DNA of 10,269 nucleotides, taken from Desulfuromonadales bacterium (GTDB lineage: Bacteria > Desulfobacterota > Desulfuromonadia > Desulfuromonadales > UBA2294). The notes beneath the pieces were generated by a model. That model worked only from the letters and a program-made list of their open reading frames with translations, was not told where the DNA came from and searched no databases. Made by a program: the position numbers and the translations under genes. The stretch covers positions 1 to 10,269 of the forward strand of contig JAUVAJ010000027.1 in NCBI GenBank assembly GCA_030591795.1, given 5' to 3'. Of the stretch, positions 1 to 7,536 are shown piece after piece (the stretch's first letter is position 1; the number at the start of each line of letters is the position of its first letter).

Positions 1-391
1 TAGTGCGCAATTTCAGGCGTTCCTCGGTTTCCAGCAACTGCAGTTGTGCCAACTGGATCTCGGTTTCAATTTCATCCTTTTCATGGCTTGAAATCAGCTG
101 TTTTTTATACAACTCTTCATTCCGTTTCGCTTTACGCAAACCGAATTCAACCCGAGCCTTGGCCAAATTGACCGCAGCTTCTTCAACTCCGGATTTCAAC
201 TGAGTCAGAACTTGTCCGCGCTGTACGCGGTCACCCCGCTCAACATTTATCTGTTCGATAATGCCGGGCACCTGGCTGCTGAATTCAACCAACTCATTCG
301 GTTCGATCATCCCCTCTAGTGACGGCACCTCGACGGCAAAAGCCGGGGACGAGACGAAGACAAAGAAAAATAACAATTGACAGAATTTCAT
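1..391 (-). CDS. RND/HlyD-type periplasmic adaptor subunit, N-terminal part, 3' end outside the window
   Basis: Translation from ATG 391 gives 130 residues running off the window edge. GGGAG in the 11-nt gap after the SecA-like stop is the ribosome binding site. Residues 1-19 are a signal peptide (MKFCQLLFFFVFVSSPAFA) with a good AFA cleavage site. Residues 35-66 form the first lipoyl half-motif (EFSSQVPGIIEQINVERGDR, then VQRGQVLTQL). Residues 67-130 are a charged helical hairpin (LRKAKRNEELYKKQLISSHE is typical of this position in efflux adaptors). It differs from the two other HlyD-type proteins of the operon in being exported by a simple signal peptide, with no membrane helix or fused domain. 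It would bridge an inner-membrane component to an outer-membrane channel, neither of which is seen here. The outward-reading genes just beyond could include an RND pump or an outer-membrane factor. Confidence 0.85.
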   Translation of the reverse strand, partial: MKFCQLLFFFVFVSSPAFAVEVPSLEGMIEPNELVEFSSQVPGIIEQINVERGDRVQRGQVLTQLKSGVEEAAVNLAKARVEFGLRKAKRNEELYKKQLISSHEKDEIETEIQLAQLQLLETEERLKLRT

Positions 392-402
392 AATTTACTC
401 CC

Positions 403-2397
403 TTATTCCAACTTACCGGAAAATGACAGCAGATTCCCCTGCTGTTGATCCTGACGAAACAATTCCCTCCTGATCCGGGCATGATATTTTTCCACACTCA
501 CTTGAGCCTGACTGATCGCCCTGCGCGCCAGAGGCTGCATAACTCCCAAGTTGGAAAAATCTATCCCTTTTAACAACTGTGCAATCAGACCGCCACGAGC
601 GCCATCGAGCAACGGATCTTCTAAAGAGAGGATTGCCTGATAACTTCCGGGGTCACCCTGCCGCCCGCAACGTCCTGCCAACTGACGATCGATCCGTGCC
701 GCCTCATGCCGCTCGGTCGCGATAACATGCAAGCCCCCTATTTGACGCACCCCTTCACCCAGCACAATATCGGTCCCCCGACCAGCCATATTGGTGGCAA
801 TGGTGATACTTGCGGCGATACCGGCGGCACTGACAATATCAGCTTCATCGGCGTCCTGCTTGGCATTTAGCACCTGGTGCTCCAGACCGGCCTGACGAAC
901 CAACGCTGACAAGTGTTCAGATGCAGCAACCGATCGGGTTCCGACCAACAGCGGACGTCCCAGATGATGCAGTCTACAGATTTCGGCGACGACAGCTTGC
1001 CATTTCTGCTGCTGAGTCGCCAACACCCGATCCGGCAGAATCTTGCGGATGATCGGGCGATGAGTTGGAACCTTCAACGTCGGCAGGTGATAAACCGCCC
1101 AGAGTTCAACAGCAACCTCTTTGGCTGTCCCAGTCATCCCAGATAGCTGGCGGTAGCGACGGAAGAAACGCTGATAGCTGATCTTCGCCAAGGTTTCCCG
1201 GCGCTGGGTCAGTTCGCAGCCTTCTTTCAGTTCGATCAGCTGGTGCAGTCCCTGTTCCCAGGATCGATCTTCCATCACCCGGCCGGTAAACTCGTCAATA
1301 ATCTGCACCTTACCATCACGCAACAGGTACTGTTCATCACGATGGAAAAACTGTATTGCCGTCAAGGCCTGATGTACCGTCGATTCACGCCGCACCAGAC
1401 CACTCCAGAGTGGCCCAAGTTGACTTACCGCAGCAGCGATCTTTTGCTTGCCGACATCCGTTATGCGTAATTGTCGCCGCGCCGAATCGAGCACATAGTC
1501 ATCCCCTTTGCTCAGCTCAGCTGCCAGATCAAGAGCCTGTTGCAGAAACTGTCGTTCTTCATCCCCGCCGTCCGCACCGGAGATAATCAAAGGCGTCCGA
1601 GCTTCATCAATCAGAATACTGTCGGCTTCATCGACAATAGCAAAATGCAGACCCCGCAGCAGGACACGTTTGCTCCGTTGGCTCTCTCCATGCAGGTATT
1701 CTGCCTGTAAAAGCAGCGGATCGAGTCGATCCCCCAAGGTCAGTCGATCCCGCAGGTAATCGAAAACCAGCTCCTTATTGGTCGCATAAGTCACATCACA
1801 CTGATAGGCCCGACGCCTTTCAGCCGGCGTCTGCCCGTGCACCACACAACCGACCTGTAGCCCGAGAGCCCGGTAAAGCGGCAGCATGGTCTCGGTATCT
1901 CTGGCGGTCAGATAGTCGTTGACGCTGATCACGTGCACAGGTATCCCGGCCAGTGCAACAGTGGCAGCCGGCAAGGTCGCGGTGAGCGTCTTTCCTTCGC
2001 CGGTATCCATCTCTGCCACCATCCCCTGCAGCAATACCAGTCCGCCGGTGAGCTGACTCGCGTAGGGGCGCATGCCCAGTGTTCGGACACTCAGTTCTCG
2101 AACCAAGGCAAAACTACACACCAGCAGCTCATCAATCATTCCGTCGATGTGCAGTTGTTGTCTTAATTGCTGGATCTCCTGTTGTAACTGCTGATTATCC
2201 AAAGCTTGTAACCGCGGTTCGGCAGCTTCAATCCGGGCAACCAAACGCCGCAATCGTCCGCGACCGGAAAAGAGTTTTCGCAGCTGTCCGAAAACTCGGT
2301 GAGAAAAAACTTCCAGTTTTTTTTCCACACGATCCGGCTGTTCCGCGCGCACATCATGGGTTGCCGGGGGGATATGTAGGTTTGAAACGACAGCCAT
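403..2397 (-). CDS. SecA-like export ATPase, shortened paralogue
   Basis: The product is 664 residues from ATG 2397, which lies 8 nt after the previous stop with AGGG upstream. An ATG at 2460 would force a 55-nt overlap and add 21 residues unlike SecA, so it was not chosen. All SecA motor motifs are present. The Walker A segment is EMDTGEGKT (119-127; the usual residue before TGEGKT is Lys or Arg). The Walker B region is VDEADSILIDEARTPLIISG (245-264). Further motifs are LSGMTGTA (408-415), TNMAGRGTDIVLG (525-537) and GRCGRQGDPGSY (566-576). A preprotein-binding region falls at about 220-360. The protein stops just after the start of the helical scaffold (VEKYHARIRRELF). The helical wing and the C-terminal zinc-binding tail are absent, against about 900 residues in housekeeping SecA. 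It is therefore an accessory SecA-like motor, probably for one substrate class. Placement among HlyD-type adaptors supports a dedicated export role. Confidence 0.93.
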   Translation of the reverse strand: MAVVSNLHIPPATHDVRAEQPDRVEKKLEVFSHRVFGQLRKLFSGRGRLRRLVARIEAAEPRLQALDNQQLQQEIQQLRQQLHIDGMIDELLVCSFALVRELSVRTLGMRPYASQLTGGLVLLQGMVAEMDTGEGKTLTATLPAATVALAGIPVHVISVNDYLTARDTETMLPLYRALGLQVGCVVHGQTPAERRRAYQCDVTYATNKELVFDYLRDRLTLGDRLDPLLLQAEYLHGESQRSKRVLLRGLHFAIVDEADSILIDEARTPLIISGADGGDEERQFLQQALDLAAELSKGDDYVLDSARRQLRITDVGKQKIAAAVSQLGPLWSGLVRRESTVHQALTAIQFFHRDEQYLLRDGKVQIIDEFTGRVMEDRSWEQGLHQLIELKEGCELTQRRETLAKISYQRFFRRYRQLSGMTGTAKEVAVELWAVYHLPTLKVPTHRPIIRKILPDRVLATQQQKWQAVVAEICRLHHLGRPLLVGTRSVAASEHLSALVRQAGLEHQVLNAKQDADEADIVSAAGIAASITIATNMAGRGTDIVLGEGVRQIGGLHVIATERHEAARIDRQLAGRCGRQGDPGSYQAILSLEDPLLDGARGGLIAQLLKGIDFSNLGVMQPLARRAISQAQVSVEKYHARIRRELFRQDQQQGNLLSFSGKLE

Positions 2398-2405
2398 CAG
2401 CAGCC

Positions 2406-4550
2406 CTAAATCGCGAAACGGCTCAGCAACATACGCCGCAGCCCCCGGTACCAGCGCCACGCCAACGGTTCCGGAGAATGTTCAAAACGGACGAACACCC
2501 GCTCCTGAACCTTATCTGCCAAAGATTCCGTAAGTTCGATGTCAAACTGAAACAGCCGCTCCAGCGCTTTCGGCCGCTCCGGCTCACGAGGATCGAGGAC
2601 ATAGAGGCCGCCGCCCTCCAGACTGAGTGCCAGACTCGGCAATTCATAACTGGCGGCTGGAACTTCACGGATCACAGCAGCCGGGATCACAGAATCAATC
2701 TGCTCCGCTAAGCGAACTTCAACGTTGCGGGTATCAGCACGAACCCGTTCGATATTCGCCTGGGGCACCAACACTCGGATACTCATTTTATTAGGGTCGA
2801 GAATATATCCGAGCGACGTCCCGCGCCGGACAAACTGGCCGAACAGGTCCTCAGCCTGCGGAAGCACAAAAACACCAGCCGCGTTGCTGCGTAATAACAG
2901 CGACTGCTGCCGTTCATGAGCGCGGGCCAGTTCAGCTTCAATACGGCCCAATTCTTCTTTCAACAGTGCTGATTCAGTCCGTTCGGCAAGCAAACTCAGG
3001 CGATAGCGTGCTTGATATTCCTCCAGACGTGCTGCCAAGAGCCGAACCTGAGCCGCTAACTCAGGATTTTCAGATCGAAGCAACAGGGTGCCGGGTTGGA
3101 CCTGATCACCACTGGTGCTGAGGATTTCCGCAACAAAACCATCCGTCTCCGCATAAACCTGCGACTCATCCGGAGCCCACGTCACGCCCTCACAATTTGT
3201 GTAGAGTGGTACAGGAAGAAAGCACAAGCCTGCCGACAGCAACCCCAGTGGGACCAAGATGGTTAAAAAAATCCGGGCTCTTTTTCTTTGCATCTTCGAA
3301 TCCTTGAGCAGAAAACCAGCTACCTGCAGCAACGGCTTAACCAGCATGCCGAAACCAGCCCAGACCGCAAACACCACGCCGATGAAAAAAAACTTTCCGG
3401 CAACAAAGAGGATGATCCGGATTGAAATAAATATGCGATAAACGAAGGATGCCAGGGCATAGCCAAACATCCAGCCAGCTTCTCCCGGTGCCGTTGCCGG
3501 TGATTCTGAGGTGTTGACACCGAGCAAGTAACGTTGGCAGAGATAGCCGATGTAACGGTTACTGCGCTGTCCTAGATTTGGAATCTCCAGGTAATCGGCC
3601 AGTACATAATAGGCATCGAAACGCAGCAGCGGATTGCCGTTGAACAGTAACGTCGAGATCCCAGCGATCAGCATGACATTAAAAGCTGCGGCACTTATCG
3701 CACCCTGCTCGACATTCAACCAGACCAGCAGCGCCAGAGCGGCAACAAACAGTTCGATCAGAATCCCCGCAGCACCGACCAGCATCCGCTTACGTTTCTC
3801 GCGAAAAGCCAGTGAGGAAGAAGCATCAACATAGGGGATCGGCATAAAAACCAGCAGCATGATGCCCATTTCATGGACCTCGCCGCCCCATTTTTTAACC
3901 ATATAGGCATGACCGAACTCGTGCAGAAGTTTTAGCAACGGATAGATCAAGCTAACCAGTAACAGATTCTCCAAACTCAGTAGCTGGTCGGTGAAATTCG
4001 CCATAAGATCCGACCAGTGCAGCATCGCCAGCACCGCCGCAATAGCAACGACACCGAGCCAGACAAATAGTGCCGGCCAACCTAAAAAGGGGCTTAAAAG
4101 CGGCAGGGTTGCAGTTAAAAAACGATCCGGATCAAGCAATGGAAAGCGCACCGACATCGGTGAACGCAGGTTTGCCAGCAGCCGATTGCGCTGCCCCTGG
4201 TCTTGCCGCTGCTGCAGTTCGGCAAAATCGGGGAGTGCACAGGTCTGCAACAGGTCGGAACGGAACAGTTGCGAAAGCAGCCCGATCACCTCATCCTGGG
4301 TCGGCATATGATCACCGAGCCGCGCGCAGGCAGTCTCCCAGATCGTGCCGAGAGTGCGCCGTCCGTCCATCAAGCCGATCAACTGATAGGCTTCCGGAGA
4401 AAAGCGGTGGTGGCGGCCGGTAAAGCGATCCTGAATGATGTACCAGTTGTCCCCGCGATAGCAATGCTGATGGATTTGCACATGACTGCGCAAGCGCGGC
4501 TTAAGCGGCGCCACCCGGTACCAGGACTGGCTGAAGAGCGATTCACTCAT
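2406..4550 (-). CDS. PqqD-like / M50 (site-2) metalloprotease / HlyD adaptor fusion
   Basis: The product is 714 residues from ATG 4550, which has GGAA 6 nt upstream. An in-frame TTG two codons earlier (4556) is less likely. Residues about 25-105 resemble PqqD, a peptide-binding winged helix (NWYIIQDRFTGRHHRFSPEA). Several membrane helices follow (about 145-430). The M50 zinc motif HEFGH is at 200-204 (LLKLLHEFGHAYMVKKWGG). The matching distal motif FNGNPLLRFDAYY (293-305) provides Asp302. Relatives usually have FDGYY, and here Gly is Ala. After the last helix (about 417-437), residues 440-690 form a HlyD-type periplasmic part: lipoyl half GFVAEILSTSGDQVQPGTLLLRS, coiled coil 490-545, and second half LRSNAAGVFVLP. 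M50-HlyD fusions are known from peptide-export clusters. The PqqD-like part may bind substrate in the cytoplasm. It lies 26 nt after the GAF-HlyD gene and 8 nt before the SecA-like gene. Confidence 0.9.
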   Translation of the reverse strand: MSESLFSQSWYRVAPLKPRLRSHVQIHQHCYRGDNWYIIQDRFTGRHHRFSPEAYQLIGLMDGRRTLGTIWETACARLGDHMPTQDEVIGLLSQLFRSDLLQTCALPDFAELQQRQDQGQRNRLLANLRSPMSVRFPLLDPDRFLTATLPLLSPFLGWPALFVWLGVVAIAAVLAMLHWSDLMANFTDQLLSLENLLLVSLIYPLLKLLHEFGHAYMVKKWGGEVHEMGIMLLVFMPIPYVDASSSLAFREKRKRMLVGAAGILIELFVAALALLVWLNVEQGAISAAAFNVMLIAGISTLLFNGNPLLRFDAYYVLADYLEIPNLGQRSNRYIGYLCQRYLLGVNTSESPATAPGEAGWMFGYALASFVYRIFISIRIILFVAGKFFFIGVVFAVWAGFGMLVKPLLQVAGFLLKDSKMQRKRARIFLTILVPLGLLSAGLCFLPVPLYTNCEGVTWAPDESQVYAETDGFVAEILSTSGDQVQPGTLLLRSENPELAAQVRLLAARLEEYQARYRLSLLAERTESALLKEELGRIEAELARAHERQQSLLLRSNAAGVFVLPQAEDLFGQFVRRGTSLGYILDPNKMSIRVLVPQANIERVRADTRNVEVRLAEQIDSVIPAAVIREVPAASYELPSLALSLEGGGLYVLDPREPERPKALERLFQFDIELTESLADKVQERVFVRFEHSPEPLAWRWYRGLRRMLLSRFAI

Positions 4551-4576
4551 ACGCAATTCCGACGTTCACCATCATC

Positions 4577-6415
4577 TCAAGGCAACCAGCGCCACAGCGT
4601 TAACTGAACCCACTCCAGCAAATCGCGGGTCCAGATCGATATCAGCTTGCGCCGGTCGATAAAAATCTTGCCGACTCCCTCCATCCCCGGTCGCAGACTG
4701 TCGTCAACCGTTTGCAGGTGAGCCTCAACCCGAAAGTAGTTACGCCCCTCCTCGGCCTTGGTAATCGGAGTAATTTTTGCCACGGTAAATAGATATTGCT
4801 GATTTGGCAAAGACGAAAGAACCAAAGTCCCCTGCTGCCCAATCTGCACATCAGCTATCCGGCGCTCATCAACCTTGAGAATCACCCGGTAGGCATCAAG
4901 CGGTGTCACCTCGAACAAGATTTCCCCTTGCGCCACCGCACTTCCAAGTCGTTGGCTCAGGTCACCACTGACCAGCAGTCCGGCAAACGGTGCCGTCAAT
5001 CTACTCCGCTCCAACTTGGCGACAATCAAGTCGAGCTCGGCTTGAGACTGATCCAGTTGCGCTTTGATAATCTTGGCCTGAGCGCTATCATGCTTGGCAA
5101 CCGCCTCCTGATACTGCCGATCCAGCTGCCGTTGCTGACTGTTTTTAGCCAGCATTTCCAAGCGTAAGTCGCGGTCGTCCAGAGAACAGAGCAACGCTCC
5201 TTGCTCAACCAGATCCCCGGCGCGGGCCGGAGCCTGATCAATAAAACCGTTAAAAGGCACCACCACCGCCCGACGGATTGCACCTTCCAGGGTCATATCG
5301 GCAGACAATCGATAATCCCATTCGAGCACACTAAGGCAAGCAATCACTCCGATCAGCAGCAGTAAAAACAGCTTGCGTCCGAAATAACGTGGACCGAACA
5401 GACGTTGTAATTGCTGCTGGGCGGCTGCTTTGAATTTAACCGGCAGTGGTTGGTCATTTAAATACTTACTCTCCAACGCCGGGCCGAGCAAAGCAGCGAT
5501 CGCTCGAAAAAATTCGACATCCCGCTCAGTGAAAGGTCGATCGGCGGCTCGTTCGCAGGTCAGCGCACCGTAATAGCGTCCTTGTCCGTATAATGGAAAA
5601 CTGATAATCGCAGCCATCGATTGCTGACGCGACAAGGCTTCGTGTTCGCGACAGATCAGCACCTCTTCTTCAATCGGCGGATAAGAAACTTCGCGCCGTT
5701 GCAGGATCGCTTCTTCCATAACCCGCTCGATGGCACGGGTCAGGTTCATCTTCCGGCCAACCTCAGCACTGTGGGAAACGGCCTGCAGTTTAAGCTTACG
5801 GCCACGCAAAAAACCGAGACTGACCCGTTCACACTCACTGGCGGCAGACAGCTCGGTGGTAAAAGCCATAGCTGCCGCAGCAAAACTTTCTTGTCCCAGA
5901 ACCACGGCAAGCATATCAACAGCGGTCTTCAATCGGTGCAGAGTAGCCTGGCCCTCGTCGGCCTGTTTGCGCCGTACCAGCAACTCCAGCCAGGCGACCC
6001 CCCACTGCAAATGCTCCATCGCTCTTTGCAGCTCAACTTCAGCCGAGGCAGAGACTTCCAGCGCCACCACGCCACACAAATCATCATCAACCAACAACGG
6101 ATAGGCAATGGAGTAGTTTGCAGAGTCCGGCAATTCGACCAGCAGCCCGCAGTTCTCTTCCAGCACACGTTCAACGACATCGGAAAGCCGTTGTGGCTCG
6201 CTCCCACTTTGCGGCCAACCGGCAACCGGCATAAATTGTTTATCTGCCGCGGCAACAATCAACAGACCCTGAACGACACCCGGAATCAGCCCGCTCTGTA
6301 ACGCCAGCCAGCCTTGATAATAGTCCTGCTCACTGCAAGCAGCGGTGAAATCAGCCCAGAGCTTCGGTGTATCCCTCTGCGGTTCCTCAATGGTTGCGGT
6401 TTCAACGATGCTCAT
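4577..6415 (-). CDS. GAF domain / HlyD membrane-fusion protein chimera
   Basis: This 612-residue protein has a long soluble N-terminus. Residues about 30-150 look like a degenerate GAF-type domain (SIAYPLLVDDDLCGVVALEV). Residues about 160-318 match a second, clearer GAF domain (MAAIISFPLYGQGRYYGALTCER, then RPFTERDVEFFRAIAALLGPAL). One membrane helix lies at about 347-364 (FLLLLIGVIACLSVL). Beyond it is a HlyD-type adaptor: lipoyl half-motif about 380-412 (VVVPFNGFIDQAP, GDLVEQGALLCSLDD), helical hairpin 415-470, second lipoyl half 472-505 (LTAPFAGLLVSGDL), beta-barrel, and the family signature LRPGMEGVGKI at 574-584. By orientation, GAF is cytoplasmic and HlyD periplasmic. GAF modules usually bind small ligands or mediate contacts, so this could couple cytoplasmic state to an export conduit. 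The ribosome binding site is weak. Translation may depend on coupling to the upstream gene, 7 nt away. Confidence 0.88.
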   Translation of the reverse strand: MSIVETATIEEPQRDTPKLWADFTAACSEQDYYQGWLALQSGLIPGVVQGLLIVAAADKQFMPVAGWPQSGSEPQRLSDVVERVLEENCGLLVELPDSANYSIAYPLLVDDDLCGVVALEVSASAEVELQRAMEHLQWGVAWLELLVRRKQADEGQATLHRLKTAVDMLAVVLGQESFAAAAMAFTTELSAASECERVSLGFLRGRKLKLQAVSHSAEVGRKMNLTRAIERVMEEAILQRREVSYPPIEEEVLICREHEALSRQQSMAAIISFPLYGQGRYYGALTCERAADRPFTERDVEFFRAIAALLGPALESKYLNDQPLPVKFKAAAQQQLQRLFGPRYFGRKLFLLLLIGVIACLSVLEWDYRLSADMTLEGAIRRAVVVPFNGFIDQAPARAGDLVEQGALLCSLDDRDLRLEMLAKNSQQRQLDRQYQEAVAKHDSAQAKIIKAQLDQSQAELDLIVAKLERSRLTAPFAGLLVSGDLSQRLGSAVAQGEILFEVTPLDAYRVILKVDERRIADVQIGQQGTLVLSSLPNQQYLFTVAKITPITKAEEGRNYFRVEAHLQTVDDSLRPGMEGVGKIFIDRRKLISIWTRDLLEWVQLTLWRWLP

Positions 6416-6422
6416 AAGTGAC

Positions 6423-6971
6423 TCATTTCAAACGTTTCTGTGTTGGTTGACGAAACTGTTTTTCTACATGCTGTGCAAGTAATTCGTGAATACTTTCCGG
6501 CGGTCGTTTATGAAAAAAATGATGAATGACCACGTGCGCCAGTTCGTGGGCCAGCACCCTGATATTAACTTTATTGACCGCAAGATAGACGCTGTTCTCA
6601 TCTGGCGAAAAAAAAGCAATATAACCGACATGGGCCGCAAACTGATTTTTGTAAACCGCCTGAACCTCTACCTCTGAAGGCAACAGTACAATTGACAAAT
6701 CGCTGCGCGGGGGATGCATATCCAGGATTTCCTGCACCCGACCGTAAACCAGATCAAGCTTGTTACTCACTTCATCACTCAACAACAATTTGCTTCTCTG
6801 TCTGCCCAACGAATTGGACAGCCCCAACCGGACCCGGCTGTTAAACTGCTGTAACCGCTTTTCATCCTGAAATTCCAGACGGACCAAGCGGGTTTTTAAC
6901 TCGGCAGCCTGATTTGGTGCCGGCAACAGGGTGCAGAGCAGGAGAATGATGATAGCGACTTTCAGGTTCAA
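6423..6971 (-). CDS. Small secreted HExxH metallopeptidase-like protein (peptidase MA-like)
   Basis: The product is 182 residues from TTG 6971 (186 if TTG 6983 is used). Residues 1-22 are a Sec signal peptide (MNLKVAIIILLLCTLLP, likely cleavage near NQAA). The mature part contains VLAHELAHVVIHHFF with the zinc motif HELAH at 132-136. Downstream PPESIHELLAQHVE supplies Glu153 as a plausible third ligand, 17 residues after the second His. This order is typical of gluzincins, and the P...I.E.LA.HVE form resembles the peptidase MA group. The preceding segment (QFAAHVGYIAFFSPDENSVYLAV) looks like the edge strand that lines the active site. It probably works in the periplasm on exported protein or the cell envelope. 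The substrate is unknown and activity is not shown. It sits 1 nt after the HAMP gene and 7 nt before the GAF-HlyD gene. Confidence 0.75.
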   Translation of the reverse strand: MNLKVAIIILLLCTLLPAPNQAAELKTRLVRLEFQDEKRLQQFNSRVRLGLSNSLGRQRSKLLLSDEVSNKLDLVYGRVQEILDMHPPRSDLSIVLLPSEVEVQAVYKNQFAAHVGYIAFFSPDENSVYLAVNKVNIRVLAHELAHVVIHHFFHKRPPESIHELLAQHVEKQFRQPTQKRLK

Positions 6972-6972
6972 G

Positions 6973-7536
6973 CTACCCCTCAATCTTCAACTTGTATCTA
7001 CTTAATATTTCGTCTATTTTACCCATTGCTTGCCGAGCATCATCCAACTGATCCCGGCGCAAGTTCTTTTCCAGCAATGCAGACAAATCTTGCAAACTTT
7101 TCACATCCGCAGAATATAAACTGGAGAACTCATTAATATCATTAGCCAGACTACGACCGACATCCTTAGTTCGCAGATGAATGTGCTGATTCAGGTCTCT
7201 TTGCCGTAACCCCTTGAAAACCGTTTCAAAACGATAAAGCGGTCCGGCAAATGCGTGACTGACAAAGAGCATTAACACCGAAACGACACCACCACCGAGG
7301 ATGATAAAAAGCCAATTGGCCTGAAACAGTTCCTTGATCAACACAGAGGGGGTAGCACCGACGCGAAATTGCTGATCAGTATAAGAGATGGTCAAATGCT
7401 CCGAGGAGAGCAAACCGAAAATCAGGGTAAAGAATGCAACGCCAAGGATACTGAGCAAAAATACCCAAAAGATCATTTTGCCCTGTAATTCCTGATTGAT
7501 GAAATAGTTCCGTCGCTTATAGCCACGCGCCATCAT
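6973..7536 (-). CDS. Two-TM membrane protein with HAMP domain and no output domain
   Basis: This 187-residue protein has a basic N-terminus (RGYKRRN). A first membrane segment lies at about 21-43, a short extracytoplasmic loop at 44-64, and a second membrane segment at about 65-88. A HAMP-like linker follows (about 88-140, starting AFAGPLYRFETVFKGL and including LRTKDVGRSLANDINEF). The last 45 residues are predicted coiled coil. The architecture is that of a chemoreceptor or histidine kinase cut after HAMP. There is no MCP signalling tip, kinase or cyclase domain. It may transmit a signal across the membrane to a partner or act structurally. The ATG at 7536 overlaps the previous stop. The second ATG at 7533 is better spaced from the GGGGG ribosome binding site and may be the true start. 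Confidence 0.75.
   Translation of the reverse strand: MMARGYKRRNYFINQELQGKMIFWVFLLSILGVAFFTLIFGLLSSEHLTISYTDQQFRVGATPSVLIKELFQANWLFIILGGGVVSVLMLFVSHAFAGPLYRFETVFKGLRQRDLNQHIHLRTKDVGRSLANDINEFSSLYSADVKSLQDLSALLEKNLRRDQLDDARQAMGKIDEILSRYKLKIEG
6976..6981 (-). promoter_or_regulatory. Ribosome binding site deciding a TTG start
   Basis: GAGGGG on the minus strand is followed by the stop codon TAG of the HAMP gene, one base, and then TTG at 6971-6969. The alternative in-frame TTG at 6983 lies just before the GAGGGG and has only a poor, too-close purine run. The 6971 start also gives a compact signal peptide. Confidence 0.65.

Noticed and set aside
2398..2460. ATG at 2460 as start of the SecA-like gene
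   Set aside because: It would overlap the M50-HlyD gene by 55 nt and add residues unlike SecA. ATG 2397 has a better ribosome binding site and spacing.
2079..2711. Plus-strand ORF of 210 codons
   Set aside because: It spans the junction of the SecA-like and M50-HlyD genes on the opposite strand and has no protein family character.
5621..6301. Plus-strand ORF of 226 codons
   Set aside because: It is antisense to the GAF region of the GAF-HlyD gene, whose domain matches are convincing. No recognisable domain or ribosome binding site.
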